From the NCBI GenBank assembly GCA_014379205.1, contig JACMME010000302.1, positions 1-40,244 of the forward strand: a stretch of DNA of 40,244 nucleotides, read 5' to 3'. This DNA is from Gemmatimonadaceae bacterium (GTDB lineage Bacteria; Gemmatimonadota; Gemmatimonadetes; Gemmatimonadales; Gemmatimonadaceae). This document shows, piece after piece, positions 1 to 7,279 of this stretch. The translations under genes were made by a program, and so were the position numbers. Under the pieces are notes generated by a model that searched no databases, was not told the origin of the DNA, and was given only the letters and a program-made list of their open reading frames with translations. Position 1 is the stretch's first letter. Every line of letters begins with the position of its first letter.

Positions 1-92
1 CCCGCACCGCGCAGCGCATCCGTGAGGTCGTGCGGCGTGGGCCTGAAGGGAGGCGCCACAGCGTGGAAGCGCGTTGAGTGCACCAAGCCCGG

Positions 93-632
93 TTACGGGC
101 TTCGGTCTGCTCGCGGTGCCGCTGATGGCACGAACGCAGGGCTGGGTACCGGTGATCTGGACTGCGTACGGGAGCCAGCCAAAGCCAGAGACTCGTTGGG
201 TGGCTGCTCCGCGAGCTGCCGCAACGACGAGCTCGCGGCGAACGCCATCTCGTGATTCCTGTCCGAAGCATGTGCCGCCCAAAGGAGCTGCAGTCGCGTC
301 ATGCAGCTTTCAGTGAGAATCAGGCGGTACGCGTCCGAGAAGAGATACGCGACGCCTCCCGCACCGGCGGCAAGCGTTACTGGCTCGAGGCCGAAGGCCG
401 CGAAAGCCGCGACTGCGACGGCCGGTATCCCCACGACGCCGAGCAGCAATGCGGTCGCGCGCTGTAGCGGACCGAACTGAGGCTGAAGTTGCAGCGCTCC
501 CTCGGCGATCCGAACGCGGACACTCGCAAGCATGGAAAGCCGAACGCAGATGTGGTCTCCGTGTGGCACTACCACGAAGCCCAGCCGTTGTAAATCGCTG
601 CGCAAAGCGCCGAGTGTGGGATCGAGTGACAT
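93..632 (-). CDS. small membrane protein of unknown function
   Basis: 179 residues. I do not recognise the family. The start is placed at the ATG at 632 because AGAAGG lies a few bases upstream; an in-frame upstream start at 734 would add 34 residues with no ribosome site. Residues about 1-50 look soluble. Residues about 56-100 are two hydrophobic stretches rich in Ala, Val, Leu and Gly, compatible with a membrane hairpin. The C-terminal 35 residues are Pro/Ser/Ala/Arg-rich and probably disordered. It is transcribed away from the barrel gene at 830, sharing a 197-bp divergent gap. Function unknown; the reading frame itself is fairly secure from codon pattern and the ribosome site. Confidence 0.6.
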   Translation of the reverse strand: MSLDPTLGALRSDLQRLGFVVVPHGDHICVRLSMLASVRVRIAEGALQLQPQFGPLQRATALLLGVVGIPAVAVAAFAAFGLEPVTLAAGAGGVAYLFSDAYRLILTESCMTRLQLLWAAHASDRNHEMAFAASSSLRQLAEQPPNESLALAGSRTQSRSPVPSPAFVPSAAPRADRSP

Positions 633-744
633 GGTGCCTTCTCGGGTGGAGAGTGTGATTACAACCGCGTTGGCTGCCCGCGTCGCGCTGTTGAATAGAG
701 TACGAAATGGCGGGGCACGCTCCCGTGACGACAAGTCAGCTCAA

Positions 745-761
745 TCGTCATGTAATGACGA
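745..761. promoter_or_regulatory. palindrome in the divergent gap, possible operator
   Basis: TCGTCAT and ATGACGA form a perfect 7-bp inverted repeat around GTA, 69 bp before the start of the outer-membrane barrel gene. Related half-sites (GTGACGAC, GGTCACCGTCAC) lie on both sides, so this could be a multi-site operator for one or both divergent genes. No regulator is identified; the symmetry is observed and the role is inferred. Confidence 0.3.
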
Positions 762-829
762 CGGTCACCGTCACATATCTGCCCCACATCGGCGGCGATT
801 CCAGTACTTCCTCCCATAAACATACAGCC

Positions 830-1468
830 ATGCAAAAAGCCCTGTTCAGTACCATCCTCGCGTCGGCTCTGTTTGCCTCAACCACCATGGCGCAAGTAGC
901 TCTCGCGCCGAAGTCCAACACTTCGGGACTGTTCTTCGGACTTAACTCCAGCGGCTCTGCCATTAGGGGCGATGACTTCAGCAATGGCACGGAGTCGGGC
1001 GCCGGCCTCGCCGCCCAGATCGGCTTTGGATTCACCCCAAGGTTTGCGCTGTACGCCGAAGCGGCGGGCGCGAGCATACGATCTGACTTTGGCAACTACG
1101 GCCTCGGGCAGTTTGACCTCGGCGCACGGTATAATTTCGCAAACACGAAACGCGCGCTTGTACCATACCTGCAGGCGGCATTGTCAGCGCGTGCAGCGAG
1201 TCAGGACGATGTTGTGATCGACGACGGAGCCGGCGGCACCACGACCGGGAAGCTGCAAGTCTCCGGTACGGGCTTCACGTTCGGCGGTGGACTCGAGTAC
1301 TTCTTCACCCCCAAGGTGGCGCTGAATACAAGTCTCGGCTGGACCGTGGGTGAGTTTTCGACAGTCAAATTCGAGAATGTCAGCGTTGACGGACTGAACC
1401 TGGACGCGACGTCCACTAGGTTCAACCTCGGCATATCCTGGTTCCCTATGCTCAGCCGCGCGAAGTAA
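830..1468 (+). CDS. outer-membrane beta-barrel protein
   Basis: 212 residues. The ATG at 830 gives a clear Sec signal peptide (MQKALFSTILASALFAS, cut after TMA-QV). The upstream extension to 707 has no signal and is rejected. The mature part alternates hydrophobic and polar residues with many Gly, Tyr and Phe, ends strands such as RFNLGISWFPM, and fits the 8-stranded OmpA/OmpX-like barrel superfamily (outer membrane protein beta-barrel domain). There is no peptidoglycan-binding OmpA domain, so it is a free small barrel. It is probably monocistronic: a strong hairpin terminator follows at 1515. Function beyond outer-membrane location cannot be said. Confidence 0.8.
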   Translation: MQKALFSTILASALFASTTMAQVALAPKSNTSGLFFGLNSSGSAIRGDDFSNGTESGAGLAAQIGFGFTPRFALYAEAAGASIRSDFGNYGLGQFDLGARYNFANTKRALVPYLQAALSARAASQDDVVIDDGAGGTTTGKLQVSGTGFTFGGGLEYFFTPKVALNTSLGWTVGEFSTVKFENVSVDGLNLDATSTRFNLGISWFPMLSRAK

Positions 1469-1514
1469 AGCACACCGCCGCTACGCGGCTTCAGCGGTAG
1501 TCTTGAGAAGTTGG

Positions 1515-1558
1515 CGCTGCCCTTCACGGGAAACCGTGGGGGGCAGCGTTTTGTTTTT
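1515..1558 (+). terminator. intrinsic terminator of the barrel gene
   Basis: CGCTGCCC pairs with GGGCAGCG, and inside it CACGG pairs with CCGTG around a GAAA loop; TTTTGTTTTT follows directly. This is a textbook Rho-independent terminator, 47 bp after the barrel stop codon and 56 bp before the sufE start. Confidence 0.9.
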
Positions 1559-1613
1559 CGTGCTTTCTCCAGTTCGCCTTGACTCCACCCCTGCCCCACC
1601 CTTTCATCCACCC

Positions 1614-2090
1614 ATGTCCCACTCCGACGCCACGACTCTTCCCCCTTCCATAGACCGCGTCCTCAAGCTCTTCCGATCCCTGGGACGCGAAGAGAAGATG
1701 CAAGCACTGGTTTCGTATTCCCGAAAGCTCGATCCCCTCCCTGACCGCTTCAAGAATCTCGACCGCGCCATTTTCACCGTGCCGGAATGCCAGACCCGCG
1801 TCGACATCTTTCCCGAGATGCGAGACGGCAAGCTGAACTTCTACGCCGACCTCGACGTCCGTCAGTCTCCCACCATCGCTGCATTCCTCGCGATTCTCTT
1901 CAAGGCCGTGAATGGGCACGCGCCGGCGACGATGCTTGCCATACCGAGCGACTTCGTGCAGCAGGTGATGGAGAACGTTGGACTCGCCGCGCGGGAGGTG
2001 GGGCTCAACGGCATCGTGACGCGCCTCAAACGTCATGCGGCAAACGCACAAGCCGCAGAGGCTGCGTTGCCACTTCGCGGATCGCTCTGA
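1614..2090 (+). CDS. sufE: SufE family sulfur-acceptor protein
   Basis: 158 residues, near the usual SufE length of about 140. SufE takes the persulfide sulfur from the cysteine desulfurase SufS and passes it to the SufBCD Fe-S scaffold in the cytoplasm. The acceptor cysteine is Cys59 in PECQTRVDIF, equivalent to GCQSxVW in E. coli SufE; the ALVSYSRKLDPLP and FxPEMRDGKLNFYADLD segments also fit. The start is the ATG at 1614; the leader is C-rich (CATCCACCC before ATG) and has no Shine-Dalgarno. No sufS or sufBCD lies in the window, so its partners must be elsewhere. A CDGSH Fe-S gene lies just downstream. Confidence 0.88.
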   Translation: MSHSDATTLPPSIDRVLKLFRSLGREEKMQALVSYSRKLDPLPDRFKNLDRAIFTVPECQTRVDIFPEMRDGKLNFYADLDVRQSPTIAAFLAILFKAVNGHAPATMLAIPSDFVQQVMENVGLAAREVGLNGIVTRLKRHAANAQAAEAALPLRGSL

Positions 2091-2120
2091 TCGGCCAGGG
2101 CAATGCTTGAAGTGACTAGT

Positions 2121-2177
2121 GTCGTGAGTTGGAAGTTCGTTAGCATTCAGTCGGCGCACGAACTTCCAATTCACGAC
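2121..2177. repeat. 20-bp inverted repeat, hairpin between sufE and CDGSH gene
   Basis: Arms at 2121-2140 and 2158-2177 match at 19 of 20 positions around a 17-nt loop. There is no T-run after the right arm, so it is not a standard terminator. A near-consensus -10 hexamer follows 8 bp later. It could be a transcription-blocking stem, an operator or a small repeat element. Confidence 0.6.
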
Positions 2178-2184
2178 GCTAGGT

Positions 2185-2190
2185 TATAAT
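2185..2190 (+). promoter_or_regulatory. candidate -10 box for the CDGSH operon
   Basis: A perfect TATAAT stands alone in GC-rich surroundings, 50 bp before the CDGSH start. The -35 region is weak; the best fit is TTCCAA at 15-bp spacing, inside the right arm of the inverted repeat, so a protein on the repeat could control this promoter. Confidence 0.4.
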
Positions 2191-2239
2191 AGCCTGTCCG
2201 AATTCCCGTGATACTACCGCATCCCGCCACGCAACCACC

Positions 2240-2599
2240 ATGTCTCCAGTCAACATTACCGTCCGCAACAATGGTCCCTACCGCGTCGAGTTCGATAACG
2301 AAGGCGACGTCAGGCTGGTCGATCACGAAGGGAATCCGGTTGCGATGCCGGGCCTCAAGTTCTCACTCTGCCGCTGCGGCGCGTCGTCAAAGAAACCATT
2401 TTGCGACGGAACTCACAGCAAGATCGGCTTCAAGGGTGCCCAGGAGGCGGCGGCTGAGTTTGACGCCACAAAGGGCGCGGAGTTGGCGGGTAGCGTTCAG
2501 CAGGTGGATGCGGGTGGGGATTCGCGACTGCCGTCGCAGGCGGACAGGAGTGCTGAGTCGCGACCCACACCGGCCGTTAGGGAGGAGGGCCCGGTCTGA
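2240..2599 (+). CDS. CDGSH iron-sulfur domain protein
   Basis: 119 residues. The CDGSH signature is complete: Cys44, Cys46, Cys55 and His59 in the CRCGASSKKPFCDGTHSKIGF region, which bind a labile [2Fe-2S] cluster with 3 Cys + 1 His ligation. Residues 1-40 form the usual short beta lead-in; residues 65-119 are an acidic, probably flexible tail. No signal peptide, so cytoplasmic. In bacteria such proteins are linked to redox or Fe-S transfer, but the partner is unknown. The leader is C-rich (ACGCAACCACC before ATG) without a Shine-Dalgarno. Its stop codon overlaps the proposed CTG start of the epimerase (CTGA), which suggests translational coupling. Confidence 0.88.
   Translation: MSPVNITVRNNGPYRVEFDNEGDVRLVDHEGNPVAMPGLKFSLCRCGASSKKPFCDGTHSKIGFKGAQEAAAEFDATKGAELAGSVQQVDAGGDSRLPSQADRSAESRPTPAVREEGPV
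2581..2588 (+). promoter_or_regulatory. strong ribosome binding site for a non-AUG start
   Basis: GGAGGAGG, complementary to the 16S 3' end, sits at the end of the CDGSH gene, 7 nt before the CTG at 2596. No ATG, GTG or TTG is at the right distance, so this site decides the start of the next gene. Confidence 0.6.
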
Positions 2600-3675
2600 T
2601 TCAACAGGGCGACCAACATCTCCTGGACGATCCCACTTCGATTATCCACTCTCTGCCCGTAACATCCGAGCGCGAGCTCGATGACAACCTGTCGGCGCCG
2701 AGCGACGCCGCTGTCGCCGCGCTGGCTCGCTGTCCGGGTGACATCGTCGTGCTCGGTGCTGGCGGCAAGATGGGTCCGACTCTCGCCCGAATGCTCCGTC
2801 GCGCAGCCGATTCGCTTGGCGACGACCGGCGTGTGGTTGCAGTATCGCGATTCGGATCGGGCGCCGTAGAAGCTCAGCTGAACAATGCCGGCGTCGAGAC
2901 CGTGAAGTGTGATCTCCTCGACCGAAACGCTGTCGCGCGGCTTCCTGCTGCTAGTAATGTCATCTTCATGGCGGGCCAGAAATTCGGCACGTCGGGCAGT
3001 CCCGCTACAACCTGGGCGATGAACGTGCTCGTCCCCGCGATTGCTACCGAACGGTACGCGGATGCGCGCATCGTCGCCTTCTCTACCGGCAATGTGTACG
3101 GACTCACTCCTGTCGCGGGCGGCGGTTCGCGCGAGACGGATGCGCTCGCACCGGTCGGCGATTACGCGCAGTCGTGCGTCGGCCGCGAGCGCATGCTCGA
3201 GCATTACTCCGCTTCGCGCGGCACAGCCGTCGCGATACTGCGCCTCAACTACGCCAACGACCTTCGATACGGTGTTCTCACCGACATTGCGCTGGCAGTC
3301 TGGAACGGCTCGCCTGTGGATCTCACAATGGGACACGTAAACGTTATCTGGCAGCGCGACGCGAATGCGCGCGCACTCGAGTGCCTGCCGCTCGCTTCGT
3401 CGCCACCCTTCACAGTGAACGTCACTGGATCGGCGATATCGTCCGTGCGTGAGATTGCCGAGCGGTTCGGGCAGATCCTGGAAAAAACACCGCATCTGGT
3501 GGGGCGGGAAGCACCTGACGCGCTTGTCGCCAACACCGGCAAGGCGAGAGAAATCCTTGGCGAACCTGAGACCAGTGTCGACAGCATGATCGCCTGGACC
3601 GCGGACTGGATTCGCGAAGGCCGGCCGCTGCTCGGCAAGCCGACGCACTTTGCCGCGCGCGACGGAGCGTTTTAA
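2596..3675 (+). CDS. NAD(P)-dependent epimerase/dehydratase, CTG start
   Basis: 359 residues as annotated. It is an extended short-chain dehydrogenase: the dinucleotide motif GAGGKMG lies at about residue 56-62 after the beta strand DIVVLG, and a FSTGNVYG strand carries the active-site region. The first usual start (GTG at 2749) would cut the first beta strand of the Rossmann fold in half, so the gene must begin upstream. The frame is open back to a TAG at 2578, contains no ATG/GTG/TTG before 2749 in that stretch, and has GGAGGAGG 7 nt before CTG 2596. The start is therefore placed at CTG (ATT at 2599 is the alternative). The stop overlaps the next ATG (TAATG). Substrate unknown; pairing with a DHDPS-like aldolase suggests sugar-acid catabolism. 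Confidence 0.78.
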   Translation: MIQQGDQHLLDDPTSIIHSLPVTSERELDDNLSAPSDAAVAALARCPGDIVVLGAGGKMGPTLARMLRRAADSLGDDRRVVAVSRFGSGAVEAQLNNAGVETVKCDLLDRNAVARLPAASNVIFMAGQKFGTSGSPATTWAMNVLVPAIATERYADARIVAFSTGNVYGLTPVAGGGSRETDALAPVGDYAQSCVGRERMLEHYSASRGTAVAILRLNYANDLRYGVLTDIALAVWNGSPVDLTMGHVNVIWQRDANARALECLPLASSPPFTVNVTGSAISSVREIAERFGQILEKTPHLVGREAPDALVANTGKAREILGEPETSVDSMIAWTADWIREGRPLLGKPTHFAARDGAF

Positions 3676-4736
3676 TGCTCGACGTCAGGCGACATTTGCT
3701 CGAGGGCCAGGTCATACCTGCGCACCCTCTCGCGCTCGACGCCGACCGGCGGCTGGACGAGCGCTCACAGCGCGCGTTGACGCGCTATTACGTCGCAGCG
3801 GGCGCAGGCGGCATCGCGGTCGGAGTTCACACGACGCAATTCGCCATTCGCGATCCCAGGCACGGATTGTATGAGCCCGTACTGGCGCTTGCGGCGGAAG
3901 CTGCGGGCGCAGCGGCCGGTTCAAGCCCGCTCGTCACCATTGCGGGTCTTGTGGGACGCACGGCGCAGGCGCTCAGGGAGGCCCGCATCGCCAACGACCT
4001 CGGCTACCACGCTGGGCTTCTCAGTCTCGCCGCCTGGCGCGAAGCGAGCGACGAGGAGATGCTCGTGCACTGCCGCGAAGTTGCCGACGCAATTCCGCTC
4101 TTCGGCTTCTACCTTCAGCCTGCGGTCGGCGGACGTGCGCTGAGCTACGAGTTCTGGCGCTCCTTCGCAGAAATCCCCAACGTCGTGGCAGTGAAGATCG
4201 CGCCGTTCAATCGGTATCAGACGGGGGACGTGGTGCGGGCAATTTCCGATTCGGGCCGAAAGGACATCGCGCTTTACAGCGGCAACGACGACAGCATCGT
4301 GATGGATCTATTGACCAGATTCCCGAGGCGCGAGGTGGGAGGCGGGGCAGCGGCGGTGGAGACGGAGCCGGTACATATTGCGGGAGGCTTGCTTGGTCAC
4401 TGGTCGGTGTGGACGCATTCCGGGGTCCTGTTGCTCGACGAGATAAAGCGGGCGCGGCGCAAGGCACACTTGAGCGCGGACTGGCTGACGCGCGCAGCTG
4501 CCATCACGGAAATGAATGGCGCGTTGTTCGACGTGCGGAACAACTTCGCGGGAAGCATTCCTGGCATTCACGAAGTGCTGCGACGGCAGGGGCTCATGCA
4601 GGGAACCTGGTGCCTGGATCCGTGTGAGACACTCTCTCCCGGCCAGGCCCAGGAGATCGATCGAGTGATCCGCATCCATCCGGAGCTTACCGATGATGCA
4701 TTTGTCGCGGAGGGACTGAATGAATGGATGCGATAA
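3675..4736 (+). CDS. dihydrodipicolinate synthase family aldolase/lyase
   Basis: 353 residues, longer than DapA (about 290). It has the class I aldolase TIM-barrel pattern: the Schiff-base lysine is probably Lys174 in VVAVKIAPFN, with the usual Tyr near 146 in FGFYLQPA, and a final-strand segment DIALYSGNDD. The family covers pyruvate-dependent aldolases and dehydratases acting on keto-acids or sugar acids, so true DapA activity should not be assumed. There is a C-terminal extension of about 80 residues. The 1-nt overlap TAATG with the epimerase shows a tightly coupled operon. No lysine genes are nearby, which argues for a catabolic role. Confidence 0.82.
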   Translation: MLDVRRHLLEGQVIPAHPLALDADRRLDERSQRALTRYYVAAGAGGIAVGVHTTQFAIRDPRHGLYEPVLALAAEAAGAAAGSSPLVTIAGLVGRTAQALREARIANDLGYHAGLLSLAAWREASDEEMLVHCREVADAIPLFGFYLQPAVGGRALSYEFWRSFAEIPNVVAVKIAPFNRYQTGDVVRAISDSGRKDIALYSGNDDSIVMDLLTRFPRREVGGGAAAVETEPVHIAGGLLGHWSVWTHSGVLLLDEIKRARRKAHLSADWLTRAAAITEMNGALFDVRNNFAGSIPGIHEVLRRQGLMQGTWCLDPCETLSPGQAQEIDRVIRIHPELTDDAFVAEGLNEWMR

Positions 4737-4753
4737 CCACTGTTATGCTGTAA

Positions 4754-4766
4754 TGTCACAGTGACA
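4754..4766. promoter_or_regulatory. 13-bp palindrome before the DinB gene
   Basis: TGTCAC-A-GTGACA is a perfect palindrome 27 bp before the DinB start, overlapping or just after TATGCT/TGTAAT hexamers that could be a -10 box. This is a typical place for a repressor operator. No cognate regulator is adjacent. Confidence 0.35.
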
Positions 4767-4793
4767 ACGCCTGTCACTCATCTGGAGGACCTC

Positions 4794-5333
4794 ATGGCCA
4801 ACAGGACAAGCGGCGCCACTACGGCGCAGGCGATGCTCAGTGGGAAAATGCAGTTTCTTGGCGCATACGAGCACGAGCACCGCACGACCTTGCGTGTGCT
4901 GCGCGCGTACCCGGAGGACAAGCTTGACCTCAGGCCGCATGCGAAATCCAAGACAGCGCGGGAGCTTGCCTGGCTAATCGTGAAGGGAAAGGAATTGACC
5001 GAGCGCGCGCTGACCACGGGCTTCGATTGGTCCGCGCCAGCCGCACCGGCTGCTCCTCCGCCGGCGACGATGGGAGAGATCGCAAAGGCGCTCGAAGAGA
5101 CGCACCTCCGCGTCGTGGAGGTTCTGCAAGAGGTACTGGACGAAGAGCTCTCTCAAACCGTGAAGTTCTTCGTCGCCCCCAAGACCATGGGAGATGTGCC
5201 GAAGATCCAGTTCATCTGGATGCTGCTTCACGACCAGATTCACCACCGAGGCCAGTTCTCCATCTATCTGAGAATGGCCGAGGGCAAGGTTCCATCAATC
5301 TACGGTCCGTCAGCGGATGAGCCGTGGACGTGA
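4794..5333 (+). CDS. DinB-family putative metalloenzyme
   Basis: 179 residues. DinB/YfiT proteins are four-helix bundles with a three-histidine metal site; many are thiol-dependent transferases. Here His in EHEHRTTLRVL near the N-terminus and the HDQIHHRGQFS motif near residue 148 supply the ligands. The start is the ATG at 4794, preceded by GGAGG at 5-nt spacing; the in-frame GTG at 4761 lacks such a site and would put the palindrome inside the gene. It ends 54 bp before convergent cysA, with a G-rich heptamer array between. The cofactor and substrate are not shown by the sequence. Confidence 0.82.
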   Translation: MANRTSGATTAQAMLSGKMQFLGAYEHEHRTTLRVLRAYPEDKLDLRPHAKSKTARELAWLIVKGKELTERALTTGFDWSAPAAPAAPPPATMGEIAKALEETHLRVVEVLQEVLDEELSQTVKFFVAPKTMGDVPKIQFIWMLLHDQIHHRGQFSIYLRMAEGKVPSIYGPSADEPWT

Positions 5334-5337
5334 AGTT

Positions 5338-5365
5338 GGGGAGTGGGTGATGGGGGATAGGGAGT
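5338..5365. repeat. heptamer array, four units, between convergent genes
   Basis: Four contiguous 7-bp units: GGGGAGT, GGGTGAT, GGGGGAT, AGGGAGT. They lie just after the DinB stop and before the cysA stop on the other strand. The same unit type recurs at 15027. Confidence 0.75.
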
Positions 5366-5387
5366 TAAACAGTTCGAGAAGGTGACA

Positions 5388-6425
5388 TCAACCGGAAACA
5401 ACAAGCGGATACGCTCGCGACTTCGTCACTTCCACCGCGATACGGCATCCCGGCTCCATGCCGGCAAGCAGGCTGCTGCGCCTCGGAAATTGAGCGAACA
5501 GCGAACCCGACCCGTTGAAGCGGGCCTCGACCTTTACCCTGTCGCCGAGTGATTGCATTCGCGAAACCGTCGCAATGCCGGAGTCATCCCGCCAGAACTT
5601 GAGGTCGTAGGATCGAATCACGACGCGCACCGGGGCGCCATCCGCGAACGAACCGGTGGGTACTCGCAGTCCACCAAAAACCGCCGAGCCTTCGCTCGCA
5701 ATGCCGTCGATGACATTCACTTCGCCGACGAATCCCGCCACGAACTCCGTCGCCGGCTCATCCATTATCTCGAGCGGGGTGCCCGCCTGCTCGAGTTTCC
5801 CGTTGTTGATGACGAGTACACGGTCGGCGAGTGCGAACGCCTCTTCCTGATCGTGCGTGACGAAAATCGATGTCACATGCATCTCGTCGTGCAATCTCCG
5901 GAGCCATACTCGCAGCTCCTGGCGAACCTTCGCATCGATGGCGGCAAATGGTTCGTCCAGCAGAAGGAGACGCGGACGTGGCGCCAGGGCGCGAGCCAGA
6001 GCTACTCGCTGCCGTTGTCCTCCAGAAAGCTGTGACGGAACTCGCTTTCCCAGACCGTCCAACCCCACCAGCCGCAATAGCTCCGCCGCTCGCGCCCCAG
6101 CCTCGCTACGCGCAACGCCCTGTGCCCTGAGGCCGAAAGCGACGTTTTCCGTTACCGTCATATGCCGGAATAGCGCGTAATGCTGGAAGACGAACCCGAC
6201 TTTGCGCGCACGCGCGTGCAGGTGCCCAACTGGCTCACCGTCAAAGCGTACCGTGCCGGCGTCCTCGTTCTCCAGCCCGGCGATGATTCGAAGGATCGTG
6301 CTCTTGCCGCCTCCCGAGGGTCCGAGCAGGGCCACGAGCTCCCCCGTGCGGACCTCGAAGGAAACGTCTTTCACGGCTTCGAAAGAGCCGAAGTTCTTGC
6401 TGAGATGCTCAACGCGAATGCTCAC
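5388..6425 (-). CDS. cysA: sulfate/thiosulfate ABC transporter ATPase
   Basis: 345 residues, the usual CysA length. Walker A GPSGGGKST (35-43), Q-loop QHYALF (81-86), signature LSGGQ (133-137), Walker B LLLLDEP (153-159) and the H-loop VTHDQ (about 194) are all intact. The C-terminal third is a TOBE-like regulatory region. It powers sulfate uptake with CysT and CysW at the inner membrane. Its ATG overlaps the cysW stop (ATGA, 6422-6425), so it is the last gene of a tightly coupled sbp-cysT-cysW-cysA operon. The order matches the standard sulfate transporter; specificity is supported by the adjacent sulfate-binding protein. Confidence 0.93.
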   Translation of the reverse strand: MSIRVEHLSKNFGSFEAVKDVSFEVRTGELVALLGPSGGGKSTILRIIAGLENEDAGTVRFDGEPVGHLHARARKVGFVFQHYALFRHMTVTENVAFGLRAQGVARSEAGARAAELLRLVGLDGLGKRVPSQLSGGQRQRVALARALAPRPRLLLLDEPFAAIDAKVRQELRVWLRRLHDEMHVTSIFVTHDQEEAFALADRVLVINNGKLEQAGTPLEIMDEPATEFVAGFVGEVNVIDGIASEGSAVFGGLRVPTGSFADGAPVRVVIRSYDLKFWRDDSGIATVSRMQSLGDRVKVEARFNGSGSLFAQFPRRSSLLAGMEPGCRIAVEVTKSRAYPLVVSG

Positions 6426-7279
6426 CGGTCACCCTTCCTGTGCTTCAGTTTTTCCACTGCCGCGAGAAGCAGCATGCTCGCGACGGCGAGTGCGATTGCC
6501 ATACCGAAGGCCGCTGCTTCGCGGCGTTCCTCGCTCATGGCGTAGATGAATGTCGTCGCCGTCTGCGTCCGTCCCGAGATGGCGCCACCAACGACCAGCA
6601 CCGCGCCGAATTCGCCAAGCGCGCGCGCCGCTGTGAGCGTTAGCCCCACAGCCAATCCATAGCGGACATTCGGCAGCGTGACTCTCCAGAAACTCTGCCA
6701 CGCGGATGCCCCGAGCGTGGCTGCGGCCTCCTCGTCGTCCGTACCGATCTCCTCCAGGACGTAACCCACCTCTCTCAGCGTGTACGGTAGCGTTACGAAA
6801 AGAGTACAGAGCACCAACCCGGGCAACGCGAATGCGACCTTGATACCCAGTGGCGCGAGCCATCCTGAACGTCCAAACACAAGCAGGAAGGCAAGACCAG
6901 TCATTACGGGCGAAATCGCCAGTGATAGATCGACGATGGCATCGAGTATCTTGCGTCCCACGAAACGGTGCCGCACTAGCACAATTGCGCCTGCGACTCC
7001 GAACGCGCCGTTCAGGACGACTGCGATCGCGGCAAGAATCAGTGATTGTCCAAAGGCGAACAGCGCTTCCGGCGCAGCCAACTCGCGCGCTATCCTGAGC
7101 GGTCCAGTCGCAATGCCCTTGGCGACGAGAGCGGCGAGAGGCATGAGAAGGACGATGCCGAGGTATGCGATCACGACTGCAAGCAGCGCGGCGCGAGCGA
7201 GAGTCCACGATGAGCGTGGCGCGGGAGAGCGCCCGGCTAGTACCACTCCATCGGCTGCGTGCAATGCAACGCTGGTCAT
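6422..7279 (-). CDS. cysW: sulfate ABC transporter permease CysW
   Basis: 285 residues with about six membrane helices. The EAA coupling loop is present in EEAAATLGASAWQSFWRVTLP, which docks on CysA. The LGEFGAVLVVGG segment is typical of CysW. The start overlaps the cysT stop (TAATG at 7279-7281 on the minus strand) and the stop overlaps the cysA start. Together with CysT it forms the heterodimeric inner-membrane channel for sulfate/thiosulfate. Residues 1-25 are a soluble, variable N-terminus. Confidence 0.92.
   Translation of the reverse strand: MTSVALHAADGVVLAGRSPAPRSSWTLARAALLAVVIAYLGIVLLMPLAALVAKGIATGPLRIARELAAPEALFAFGQSLILAAIAVVLNGAFGVAGAIVLVRHRFVGRKILDAIVDLSLAISPVMTGLAFLLVFGRSGWLAPLGIKVAFALPGLVLCTLFVTLPYTLREVGYVLEEIGTDDEEAAATLGASAWQSFWRVTLPNVRYGLAVGLTLTAARALGEFGAVLVVGGAISGRTQTATTFIYAMSEERREAAAFGMAIALAVASMLLLAAVEKLKHRKGDR

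Noticed and set aside
1..92. A gene at the left edge
   Set aside because: Open frames here are short, antisense to or overlapping the 93-632 gene and its 3' side, and carry no motif or ribosome site.
2497..3648. A 383-residue open frame on the minus strand
   Set aside because: It is antisense to the epimerase, which has a clear NAD-binding motif and ribosome site. Its translation is Arg-rich with no known motif, as expected for the reverse frame of a GC-rich gene.
3675..4736. dapA for lysine synthesis
   Set aside because: The protein is 60 residues longer than DapA, sits with an epimerase and has no lysine-pathway neighbour.
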